Origin: Colletotrichum lupini
Taxonomy: Eukaryota; Ascomycota; Sordariomycetes; Glomerellales; Glomerellaceae
Reading direction: 5' to 3'
Length of the DNA stretch: 64,000 nt
Assembly (NCBI RefSeq): GCF_023278565.1
Contig: NC_064672.1
Coordinates: 4,836,001-4,900,000 of the forward strand
Numbering within the stretch: position 1 is the first letter of the stretch; every line of letters starts with the position of its first letter. The translations under genes and the position numbers were made by a program. Below are positions 11,956 to 23,319 of the stretch, one piece after another. The notes under the pieces are model-generated. The model did no database searches and was not told where the DNA came from. It worked only from the letters and a program-made list of their open reading frames with translations.

Positions 11956-13095
11956 ATGACATCCGACAAAGCGCGCGTCCTCCTTGTCGGATGTGGAGGC
12001 ATCGGCACAATCGCCGCTCTCAACCTCGAAGCCGGAGGATTGGCTCGGGTCTCCGCAGTCCTCCGCTCCAACTTCGATGTCGTGAAGCGCAATGGATTTA
12101 CGATGAAGTCTTGCGAACACGGCGACAAAGAAGGCTGGCGGCCTACCGAAGGTCAGTTCCATTAACCTGGTTTTCTTCTCACCATGTCGCTCATGATAGT
12201 CGCGATGCCCTTAGTCTTGAGTAGCGTCCCGGCATCAACAAACTCGGGCTCTGATAGCGTTTTTGACTTCGTCGTTTGCTGCACCAAGAACCTCCCAGAC
12301 GCCGGTCCAAGCCTGCCAGACATCATCGCTCCAGCCGTCGTCCCAGGCCGGACGGTCATCGTACTCATCCAAAACGGCATAAACATCCAACTACCCTTCT
12401 TCAGTCGCTTCCCTACAACCATTGTTCTCTCTGGAGTAAGCCGCATTGACGCGCACGAGCATTCACCAGGCGTCGTCGAACAGAAGCAGCCCGATCTCCT
12501 CCACATCGGCGCTTTTCGCAACCCCAACATCGACCTGGAAGAACAGCAACACGCCGCCAGACGCTTCATTGAGATGTATAGTGCCGGAGGTCAGACGACA
12601 TGCCTCTATAAGCCAGACGTCGATTTCGACCGGTGGATCAAACTCGTCTACAATGCTTCGTTCAATCCCATCTGTGCTTTAACGAGGGTGAACGCTAGCC
12701 AGCTACGGACGGCGGATGCTTCCATGAACTCTTTGGTCGTACCGGCCATGAAAGAAGTAATCGCAGTAGCTGCTGCTACAGGCCATGATATCCCCTCAAG
12801 TGCCATGACACAGGCTATAGAGATGAATCCAATCGATGAGAATATCGAACCCAGCATGCAAGTTGATTTTGATAAGGTATGCCTCCTCCACTTTCCCCTC
12901 CACCCATGAGCTTGACTTGGTACGGCTATATCCACTGATATTCTCCAGGGAAACCTGATTGAGCACGAAAATATCCTTGGTGAAATCTGCCGAGAAGCAC
13001 ACAAGCGATCTGTAGCAACACCCATCTTGGACGTACTCTATGAGCTCTGTCGTGCGCATCAATGGGGTATCAAGAGGGACCGCGGCTTAGCATGA
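11956..13095 (+). CDS. ketopantoate reductase (PanE/ApbA) family oxidoreductase
   Basis: Model: exons 11956-12151, 12200-12876 and 12949-13095, 339 aa. The N-terminus VLLVGCGGIGTIAALNLEAG is a Rossmann NADPH-binding loop (GxGxxG). FDFVVCCTKNLPD and the NGINIQ block follow as in the family. KLVYNASFNPICALT contains the lysine and asparagine of the catalytic region, and the C-terminal helical domain has DKGNLIEHENILGEI with the conserved acidic residue. The enzyme would reduce 2-dehydropantoate, or another 2-keto acid, with NADPH. Fungi carry several paralogues and some serve secondary metabolism, so the substrate is not certain. Both introns (48 and 72 bp) are canonical and restore phase. No biosynthetic neighbours are seen. 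Confidence 0.88.
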
Positions 13096-14490
13096 TCACT
13101 ATGGGATCTTTCTAGTATCAGACAGAAGGTGCCTCAACCCGTCACTACTATACCAACGATGTGACTAGGGTACCTGAGCCTCAACTGTTGAGCCATACTC
13201 TCAATTAGATGCTTGTGATCGAGGGGCTCAACAAAAAGTCGGTCCACGCCTGTACGCAACCAAAATGCGTTTTCCTGGACCGAAGATCATTCAATAGCCT
13301 CATTTCATCAAGACTATCGATGATTCGCCCTAATTCACATCGAACAGTGGAGGCTTGAGAATAGAAAGTTCACAATCGTTGGGATTATTGCAATGGCGTT
13401 GGCCCGAGGTGAGGGGGTCAACCTCTCACTCCCTTTTCTGATTGACATTACGGATCATCTATCTGCGTAGATCATGAACATTATACTCACATCAATTCAT
13501 TGTCGAATCTAGGGAAAGTCACCAAGTATCCGGCCAACATGGGAAGAGATGGTCACAAAGGTGCCACAAAGCTGAGCCAAACTTGCTCATCTCAGCGGTT
13601 GACCCCTCAATTCGTGATGTTGCAGTGATCATCGTGTAGCTGCTCTCAAACCAAGAATTGCTCTGTTACTGCGCAACGATCAGTCTGCAGTGCCGTAAGA
13701 TAAGCTGGGCTACCCAACGACACACCACCCCATCCCTCCGAGCCGAGCCCTTCAAGATACCTCTGGCGTCTCATATGACGGGACATATGAGACGTAGAAA
13801 ACATGCTTGTTCAACGGCAATGACAAACAAACTTCTTCTCTGCATCTTTCTCCCCGCCTTCCCCCCCGGACCATAAGTCACTCCGCCGAACGGCCAAAAA
13901 TCGCACGCGGAGCCGGATCATTCCCTAACTTATCGACCAATCCCCATCCCCTCTTACGAAACCTTGATGGAATCAGGCCATTGTTGGGACGAGAATTTTT
14001 GGGCACGTTATGAGCTATTTTATGTACACGTACTTGAGGCCAGATTCATCCTTGTCAGCGGCCCACGCGGTGTTCAGAGAGACGTTGAAATGATGAAACA
14101 AGCCCTAGTTGTGGACTATGGGAGACCCCGGATGAACGAACGCCTTTCTTGGCAAGTAAGTCGTCGTCTGATCGTCGGATTCGAGTCGGTCTTCGCTCGA
14201 TACACCTTATTTTGTTGCCCTTGAGACATCTATCTTGTTACAATCGATCAAAATCTGCTCGTCTTAGAAGCCATTCAGGTATACTGATAGTTAAACATGA
14301 TATTACTTTTTTCACTATATCCATACATGTTTTCCTGTAGAGAATCCCCCTTGAGTAAATCCAACGCCTTGCGATGCAATGGTATCATCCGTCTCCTAAG
14401 TACTGTAGTTTCCAGAGCGAAAACAATGCAAAAAATGCGAATCCCCTAGACCTGCTCGTGTATGCGTAATCGTCCATCCCATCTGACGTC
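13096..14490. other. intergenic, 1.4 kb
   Basis: Tail-to-tail space between the reductase (+) and the CFEM receptor (-). No gene, RNA or repeat is recognised. Confidence 0.5.
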
Positions 14491-16269
14491 TCAGAATGTC
14501 TTCCCATTTGCGTCGTGGATACTTGTCGTCGTCCTCACATGAATCCCAGATTCGATAGAGCTCCCCCTCGAAGCAGACTCCCCATCATGGCACCGGATCT
14601 GCGTCCTGACCTCGCCCCGCATCTTGTCGCCCAACTCCAGCTCGATCTCGCTCTCGTTCGGTTCCACGGTCGTCGACCGAAACGAGAAGAACTTGCTCCT
14701 CTTCTCAGCCATCCTCCTCGCGGCCCTCGCTTCGCTCGCGGCGTACTCTGCGTCGGCGATCTCTTCGTCCCTTTCGTTCATCGCGTTGTAGTTTCCTTCT
14801 CCGTCTCCATCGCCATTTTCGGCCGCCTTCATGGCGTACGCCTTCCGAGATGACGTGTTGGAACTTTTCTTTGGCGCTGAGTGGGGCCCCGCGGTGCCAA
14901 TTGTGCTGAACAGCTTGGGCCAGCCGCGCTTCAGCAAAATCCGGAGCGCGGGGAGACACACGACAATCATGGAGACGGAAGCCTCGAGACCGGACCAGAT
15001 GAGGGGGTCCGTGAAGTCCCACGTCGGGTTGAGTGATTGCGTAAACGAGACGATGTAGCGGAGCCGGATGCATGAGGTGATGAGGACGAAGATGCCGAGA
15101 CTGAACATGAACAGGATGCCTATCTTGGAGCGCTTCGAAGTGTTGAGGTGCCACAGCAGCGGGAGAGGCAAGGCGAGAATAATGAGGTCGTGGCTGATGC
15201 TCAGCCCGGCAGCCACAAAAACTAGTGTGTTGATGTTCAGACAGTGGTGCGGACCGTAGTCTCCTTTCCAGCCAACCCAGTTGAAATCCAAGGGGATGCA
15301 CTGGAAGATCTGCATGAAGAGAATCACCGTGGTCGATATTATGATGAATGTCATGGTCGCGTACGTTGCCCATCGGAAGGACTTGTTCGGAAAGATCCTG
15401 AGGTAGAAGAAGAGTACTGAGATCTTGGTTAAGCCTAGGCAGGCGAGGTACATGCTTTCGTCGATGAAGAAGAGCTGCAAAGGTTAGTATCTGATGTATC
15501 ATTCGTGTGTGATTTTCCCTCTAACCTTTAATCCTAAGGTGAGTTCATCTGGCTCGACCATCCAGACGTCTTCTCCAAAGGCAACGTGACCGGCTGTGTG
15601 GCTGTTAGTAAGGACCATAGGATCGAACAAATGCTAGACTTACCAAGCTGTCCGAGGACGACAATAACGACAAACATAGCCTATAGTCTGTCAGAATATG
15701 CCCGCTCAATATTTATGATCGATGCAACGTACGCCGCAAAACATCATGATCCAGTCGTCGGCCTCGAATCGATGCATCGTCGTCCACCTCGCGTATAACC
15801 GTAACGGGACCACAAGTATCCCGGTAATCTGAAGGATGAGTGGTACCATGATGTCCACCTTTCGCTCACGAACCGGACGTTGGCATGCTTCAGCTTCTAT
15901 CCTTGCAACGTCTGTGTTCGCTGTCAGTTCATCTTCTGCATCTGTGATTAGTTGATAGGAAAGCCTCACCTATGGCTTCTAGCTTCTTGCACCGCTGGAC
16001 GAGACATGTTTGCACGCTCATCCGCAGGTCGTAATCACTGCATATGCAAGTATCGTTTGTCGCAACCTTACACGCCGATAGTGGTAACTTTTCGAGTGTA
16101 CACTCCAGCTAGATGATGGGAATGATGTCAGCCAGGTCTCATAAATCTGAGCAATGGAAGGGGGAAAACCCACCCCACATGGGGGCAACTTGGCCGCGAA
16201 CTCCAACAGAGAACCTTGCACAGCACCAAGGAAGGCGACTGCGACGCCGAGCAGTAATGAATGTCTCAT
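14491..16269 (-). CDS. CFEM-domain Pth11-type seven-helix receptor
   Basis: Model: six exons, 16269-16174, 16108-15970, 15911-15733, 15680-15644, 15593-15526 and 15474-14491, giving 500 aa. A signal peptide (about residues 1-19) is followed by an eight-cysteine CFEM domain: PPCGLEC, SACKVATNDTCICS, QTCLVQRC and a final EAC read across intron 2. Seven hydrophobic segments follow, from IMVPLILQITGILVV through FEADDWIMMFCG to LEASVSMIVVCLPALRILL, as in the Pth11/rhodopsin-like family. The tail is long, charged and cytoplasmic, with acidic and alanine/arginine runs. Pth11-type receptors sense surface cues and act above G proteins in plant pathogens; the ligand here is unknown. Every junction restores frame, including the 37-nt exon 4. 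Confidence 0.92.
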
Positions 16270-19200
16270 GGCGAATGATGCTGGCGATGGTGTATGAGAG
16301 GGCGGTAGAGAAGGGAAAGACGGAAAGAGACAGAAAAGTGATCGTCGTGACCAGGACGAATCTGCCTCAAATGGTTTGACGGACAACCACAGACGTTTGT
16401 CATATCAACTAGGACGATTGCCGGCCGGTCAACGTGGGAAGGACATCTACGATATAAGGCAGCGGATGCATGGGCTGCCGCCCGAGCAGGCACCACTTCT
16501 TCAGGGGAAGCTGCCGGGAAAGAAAAGCCAATGACAAGGGCAAACTCTAAGGTTAGTTGGGCACATCCGGTCTTAGTGTGCTGATTAGTTCGTGGCCTAT
16601 TAACTCCTAGTGAAGTACCGGTAAGCCCATCTAGGTAAACCAAGACAGTCCGGCCGGGGAGGAGGGTACGGGTAACGGGTTCGAGAGTCAATAACAAAAC
16701 CAGTAGATAGCCAGCCTACTTTACTTGGCTCCGCGAAGCCGTTCTCCAACAACCCATTCTAAGAACCCCCCAGCATCCTTACGCAGATGAAGCCTTCACA
16801 CGCGCATGGAGGAACTGGAAAGATACAGCTGTGTCATGGATCAGGGGTCTCTTCCCGTCGAACCTTCAGGGAAAAGTCTGTGATACCCTTTTTCGTGCGG
16901 GTGTAACTGGTCGATGAGCCCAGTCTGTGGTTGCGGAGCCAGGGATCGACGGGAGAGACAATCGGACCTCGTGGCAGTGGGTCCTGCGTCCATGCGTTTG
17001 GTGGTGATTTGCTTGAGGTTGTTCCGGGCGCGACGGTTTTGTGCAGGTCCCGTAGGTAGTACCGGAGGTCAGGAATGCTCCTCTGGGACTCTCGGGGGTT
17101 TTCCACCCATCGCCATCATGGTCTTGCCGTGGAGCAGGATCAGGAACATGAGCTTGCCGCAAAGATGAAAAGCCAGCCGGTGGGATGAGACTACCCCCCC
17201 CCCCCCCCTGTCTCTCTAAAAGCCACTCCAAAAAGTAATGATGCTCGCCGACCTGGAGAGAGCTCAAGTCATTGTGCTCTGTGGCTGTACTGATCATGTT
17301 TGCCTTTTTGCACGGCAGGCTTGCTAAGTTTCATCGAATTTGCGGAGAAACCTCAGCACAACACGGACAACACCATGAGGCTAGAGAAGAAAACGCGGTG
17401 CCTTGAATCATGAGCCTTACCTCTATCCCCACTCCCACTTGCGAAAAGCTTCCTAATCTTCTTTGTGCAGTGCTCCTCCCGTGCCTCCCCACCCGAAGGA
17501 ACAAAGGATGAACAATCGCGGCAATTGAGAAGGCCTTGAGTGTATGTCCGTGCCTCGGGATGGTGTATGTAATCAAAATGCAGCGTCGATCCATGCAGGG
17601 ATACAAGAGTTTCGGCCAAAGGGCCAAGCCAGAAAGACTGGCATCGGCCATCGTTCTCAGACTTTCAGATGCATCTAGCACGGGAGAACCAGAGACCAGC
17701 GCAACGCCAGGCGAAATTGCTAGCGCAAGAGTGGACACGGCACTGACATCTGATCGAGCATCGCGCAGTCTGTCAGGATGTTCAAGCGGCACCCGCCAAT
17801 AGTTGGTATATTGGGTAATTGGCTTCCCTTTTTGAGTCCAACGGGAGGCTTTTGTTACACGATGGCAAGCTGGATACGAAACAGTGGTACAGAGACGGCT
17901 TCCAACGTGCCAAAAGTGCCCGTCAGCAAGTCAAATAGCAGCATGCCCGTTGCGGGTAACGCTTCTTTTTGTGCTTCGGTTGTGCCGACGCGTGATCGTC
18001 AACTATCTCTTGATGAGGGGAAGAAATGTCTCTCCCAGAACTGTGTCGACATCCACGCCCCACGGCTACATGCATGTCTCTCTGCCTGCGGGGGATCTGC
18101 AGGCCCGGCACTTCTCGTAGCATACGGTTCAAACTAGACTACCACCTTGAGGGTTTCCCGTGGTGACGTCGAAATGCTTCGAGAGCGGGGGATTTGGGCG
18201 TGTCTGGCGGTGGCTCAATGGCAGCCACCGGGCGCAAGAATCGGCCTTCAACAATATGGAGGGAAGTAAAATTTCGTGCGTAAAAACCGGCATATTCATT
18301 CCATAGACATTCCACGACGGATCAGGGACTAGATTCCCTCGTGTTGTTAGTGATGCGCCGCTCCCTCCGACTCCTGGCGCTAGTACGCAAGCGCGAAGAT
18401 GGCTCTACCTGGAGAACGCTAAGATGGTATTATGCTCTGCAAGTCGCATCATTGATGGCTCAGCGGGTGGCTGGCGTGGAACTTTGTTGGCATGGGTGGG
18501 CGAGTCGGCGCGATTGGGCAGACTGAATCAGTTTGGATGCTAAGAAAGTAGGCACGATTGAATGAGCACGTCAACATAGTTCACGATGGTAGTCTTGTGC
18601 TCGGCCTGCGTCTAGAAGAACTACCACGATTCAGAAGCATCTTCTAAATGAGGAATCCATCTAAATCAGGCTACTGTTTTGACGCTTCAAATAACCTTGA
18701 GTCATATGAAGACACGGGAGCTTTTCCCGTTGGCTCACTTCTTGCGAGTCCGTCCGTTCTGATTCCGCTTCTGTGCCAAATCATTTCCCGCTTCCCGTTG
18801 TTCTCTGACCATGTCTCCATCGATCGTCTCAGGATTATAGACGACTCATGAGAAGGGCGATGCTGCGGGTAGTGTGCATCTCCCGTCTACCGATATTGCT
18901 ACGGATTGACCAGCTCTTAGTCCATCTTAAGACGGACCGTGAGATCAAGACATTCTCTTTGCCGGACGTTCCGCATCTTCCGGAGGCTGGTCCGTCGACA
19001 CAGTTCGCTGACGGGTCTTTCGAGCTGGCATCTGAGCAGGTACGGACTACAATGAAATGCCTTCTTCTCGCGCTTCAGGCAAGGCGACAAGCCAGATCGA
19101 TCTGGATCGATAGTAAAATGGAATAGATTGATTGCGACTACATATGCCCGCCATCCTTTCGTCTCGCCGTTGAAATTTGCTGCTCAAATGCCGCGAGGCG

Positions 19201-19983
19201 CAGGCCATGACGCCGTTGGCGACAAGCCCGGCTGTGTAACATGGGCAAAATGGTATAACGTGGGCAATATGGGACCGCCGAAAAGCAGGACTGTGGCGGA
19301 GGCTGTCGAGGTGTTACAAACAATCACATTCCCAAGCTTGAAAGATGTCTCAAGCCTACCGTCGGCCAACCAGCCTCCGAAAGGCGTGACGCAAACGGAC
19401 TAGCATTTCCAAACTCTGAGTTGTCGACAATCGAAATCTGCTTCCCCATCATCATCATCGACCCGGGACACTAGAGCGCCGACTGCCAGCTCGGTATCTC
19501 TGGAGAGTACCACATGCGCCAAGTGCATCCCAGACATCGACTTCATTGATTTCATCGGTGTCGACTCCCGCACTTTATGCTTGAGGACCATCCGGTGGCT
19601 TGCTCTAAAATAGCCATCCGCTGACCGTCTGGGGTATCCCGCGCGAAGATTCTTTGATGGACCTTGGGAGATCGCCCAGCATCTTTATAATAAGCTGGGA
19701 ACGTCTGTCATTATCAGATGGTCGAGTAGCTCAAATCGCAGAGCACATCGCGCGTTTATGTTCGAGATATCGAGCTGTACCAACGTGGATCGAAAGATCG
19801 TTTTCTCGCGATGTTACTCTGGTTGGTAGCGCCCATGGGGGTTGAAGATGACGGACTCGAATTTCTCCGACTCAGGCAAGACGTCTCAACCTTGCGTGCG
19901 TCCCATATGATATTGCAGCCGTTCCTTGGACAATCCCATATGCGAGCCCGTGGGGTGAGCTTCGGCCTCGCATCCGACCAAAT
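16270..19983. other. intergenic, 3.7 kb
   Basis: No convincing gene. The left end is the promoter side of the receptor gene. A run of 15 C lies at 17194-17208. A tRNA-like A-box (TAGCTCAAATCGCAGAGCA) occurs near 19728 but no anticodon arm can be folded. Other open frames are short and unrelated to known families. Confidence 0.45.
17194..17208. repeat. poly(C) tract, 15 nt
   Basis: An uninterrupted run of 15 C on the plus strand in non-coding DNA. Such runs are length-unstable and error-prone in sequencing. Confidence 0.9.
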
Positions 19984-21240
19984 CTATTGAACGGCTTGTG
20001 GAATGTACTGAGGTTGGGAATTGGCATCGTAAAGAGTACCATTCCCGTCGTATGGAGTCGGCTGGTTGTGGAAGACCCATTGTAGACGAGTGTGCTCCAG
20101 AATTGGAAGTCCACTGGAGCCATTGAGAGCAAGATTCGGGGGTGGGTAGGGACGGAACTTGCTCGCATCCCCATTAAGTGGTCCAAAGTACGATTCCGAA
20201 TTGTTCACGGAGGCCATATTGGGTGGATCTTTGTTCGGTACAAGCACTCTGCTACCGAGGTCTTGCACGAACTGAAAGATATTGGCCCCAACGTCGTACC
20301 GGCCCAGATTTGGCGTCTCCCAGTTGAACTGGACTGTTGACAGCATTGAGTAGTGTGTATAGAAGGTCTTGTCTTCCGTCCCTCTCCTGTCTTGGGGGAG
20401 TGCGCTGCCCAAGAGTAGTGACGCAATCTTGTTTGGTTTTCCGTGATCGTCAGACTCGTCGTAGGTGAGTTGGATGAGCGTGCGCTCTTTGAAGGCGCCC
20501 GGGACTAACATTGGCTTCAGGAAATCCTGTGCCCATTTTGTGGCATACTCCAGAGACGTATTGTGGCCATCGTTCATTTGGTTGGGAGACATGAATACCC
20601 ATTGAGGCACCTTCTTCTTCTCGAAGTCGGTCTTGAAGTCGTCAAACCCTTCGATATTGAGCAGGCGGGATCCGTTCAGGTTGATGGAGTCAAATGACAC
20701 GAAGGGGCTGATACGATATTAGCATCGGCGGATCCAGCAGGACCCTGGGCAAACCAACTTGTGTTTCCGTACATAGTCCCACTTTCCATCACCCGTTTGG
20801 CCATCGCTGGCAGCAGCCAAGTAACCTGGGCCAGGGATGTCTTCCATGTACGCCTTCCATGACAAACCCCTCCAGTCGAGAAGGTCCACGATGGTCGATA
20901 TGTTTAACGGCAGTCGGACCGGTTCGTCATGGTTCAGGCCAAAGTAGTCTCCAGCAAGAGCTGCAATGTAGTTGGCCTGACTGGGGTGGGTATGGGCGTA
21001 GTAATTGGTGAGCAAAATCCCGTCCTTCTTGAGATCAGCAATGTGGGAATCTTTAACGACTTTGGCGAAATCCTGTCGAGTAACCAACGTTAGCGAATGG
21101 GGTAGGCCATCAAGGGATGTGGGCAGACGCGCCTGGTTTTCCAGCCAGATGGAAATAAACCGATCGAAGCCCCTGCCAGGGATGTGAAAGGCTCCGACGA
21201 TCGCCAGCAATCCGGTCAGAGTAAAGAAAGAGAGAAGCAT
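19984..21240 (-). CDS. secreted acid phosphatase / phosphoesterase family protein
   Basis: Model: exons 21240-21133, 21072-20759 and 20707-19984, 381 aa. A hydrophobic signal peptide (about residues 1-17) is followed by FDRFISIWLENQDFAKV, then YYAHTHPSQANYIA, GDYFGL, SWKAYMEDIPGPGY, VRKHNPFVSF and LTYDESDDHG. These are the conserved blocks of fungal acid phosphatases in the phosphoesterase family (PF04185, with phospholipase C and AcpA-like enzymes). Metal-binding Asn/Glu and His/Asp residues lie in those blocks. Its likely job is extracellular release of phosphate. Intron 2 (20758-20708) is canonical. Intron 1 (21132-21073) starts with GC (GCGCGT), is 60 nt long, stop-free, and has a CTAAC branch site. 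Without its removal the protein would carry a 20-residue insert between ENQ and DFA. Confidence 0.9.
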
Positions 21241-23319
21241 CGTACAAAGTCCGCCAAACACCGTTACTGCATCGCAATCATCAATCGGCAACCTCAAAGA
21301 AAGAAATCCCAACGATCGGGTGGTTTATTTTGCGAAAAAGCCACGACTCTTCGTGACGAGAAGCAGAAGAAACTAAACAATCGCCACGGGCTCGCATCCG
21401 CCCCGGTTCACGTCTCAGCGTGCTACAATACACCGGGGCCATGGCGGCTGTGTGTCGCGCAGTTAAGCAAGCATTCTGTGCAGTGTTTGACGTCGATCTC
21501 CTTGAAACGCTTGAACGCCTCCATGTGGCACATTAGCTCACGTCGGCCCATGCACCGATCTCGGAGCGATAATCCGTGGTGACAGGGATGTCTTGATCTG
21601 ATAAGAAAATACTTGTGGGTTGAAGAAAAATCGCCGCGAGGATTGAAGGTTGCGGTTGCGTAGCCGCCGCTGCGTGGACGATCGCGCGATTTGGTGCAGA
21701 GTCCGCAGGTCTGCAAAAAGGTTTCTGGGCCTTTTGGTGTGGGGTGTCCGTTCGTGTCGACTGGAGCGGATGGGGTCCCCAATCTGCAAGGGAACGTGAA
21801 TGGCCTCGACTCGTTGCAGCTGGGAAGACTTTTCTCCACAAGTGATTAACGACTGGCCCGCATGGCTGGCCCCAGTCCTATGTCTTGGACAGGAAAGAAT
21901 CCTCAAAAGTTCAGAATCGGGGACATCCCACCAGAATGGCCAGAATGGATGGAAGGGTTCGGGATTCGGGACCCGACAACAACGTTGTCCGTTGGAGCTG
22001 GGGAGACCACTGTTTGACACTTTCCCCGTTGAGATGTGTTGTTGCCAGCAACTTCCATGCTTGTCAAGTTGTCATGTTTGACAGATTTAGTGTTTTGTGA
22101 CCTGTCGATCTCGTTCGTCGTCTCCCCCATTCACGTCCAGAGTCTGTCTTCTTCAGGTTCGAATATCCCTCGTTGTGATGCAGGCTTGCAGTGCACAGTG
22201 CAGACAACCTTGAACCGGATATTTCGACCTGATGAAAGAGGTTGGCGCCAAGGCATTTCCGAGGGATTGAATGACAAAAAAGATCCATTGATGGAGAAGG
22301 CCCATCGCGAAGACCGGGCTCGTCGGCAGGACTAGTGGCAGTCGGTGTGGCACAGCCCTGATTTCTGCATGCTCCGCCAGTACGGATAGAGCAGGTATTC
22401 CTGGAAACGTTCTGACGACATTAGAGGCATTTTTTGGGAGGATGCAACGGTGACTCGCGTGGCATTGACGGCCCCCTTTACCGCTCAATGGTGTGTGTCA
22501 CGAGACATCGATCGTCAAGTACAGATTGACTTTGCTGAGCCTAGCCAAGCCGCATTTTCGTCGCGTCTTTTGCTGCGTCAAGGTCGTGTCTTGCTGTTGT
22601 CTATCGTGGTGAACGAACTTGTAAAATTAGGGCCAGCAGGTAGAGAGAAAGAGAGGGACGGTCGGTGTAATTCTCGTGATCGTGGATCGCCGTGAACATC
22701 TGCGTGGATGATGGAAGACGAAGGCCTTGTTCATTTTAGGTAAAGATGGTGGGAACAACGCGTCTTGCGTCGGCTCATCCCCATGTTCGGTCGGCTTGTG
22801 GGTTGCAGCTGAGGTGGGTGCTAGTGAACAAAATTTTTATCTGATCTTAATCCCTGTCGTGTGAGTCAAGAATGGGGACCTTTGAGAGGGGAAGGGCCGA
22901 TCTAATCTTATCAGATGCCCCACATCTGACTGCCATAAAAGTGGAAAGCATCACTCGGAGGGGCTCGGTTCTAGCACCTCGGTGCTCGGAAATGTCGGCC
23001 TTATGTAAGCTATATTGCCAAGGCTTAACATCGTCCCATACAATTCCCATGCAAAAATCGTTAAGACACTGACGACGCTCGCTCGGCGGTAGCGTTCGCT
23101 GACTGACAGGGGGAAGTTTCTTCCCTTGGATTTCGAGCACATCTTGACAGCGAGCGGCGGGTAGAATGTGCCCACTCCGGACCGGAGGCTAATCCATTTG
23201 TAACTCGGTACTGATTGATATAACCGTGGCCGTGGCCTGTGTCTCACGCGCGGTACATTTTCCCTTCGTTTTTGATCATTTTCGCCTCCCGCGCTACAAG
23301 ATTGAGCCGCATCAACACC
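21241..23319. promoter_or_regulatory. divergent intergenic region, 2.1 kb
   Basis: Head-to-head space between the acid phosphatase (-) and the Zn2Cys6 regulator (+); it should contain both promoters and a long 5' leader for the regulator. No gene, RNA or repeat is recognised in it. Confidence 0.45.

Noticed and set aside
14705..15502. 265-codon minus-strand frame inside the CFEM receptor
   Set aside because: Out-of-frame shadow of the receptor's GC-biased coding sequence; the receptor frame carries the family motifs.
19723..19800. tRNA-like A-box and TTCGAGA-type B-box
   Set aside because: The two boxes are too close to leave room for an anticodon arm and no acceptor stem pairs.
22156..22170. 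GGTTCGAATAT B-box-like word
   Set aside because: No A-box or cloverleaf upstream.
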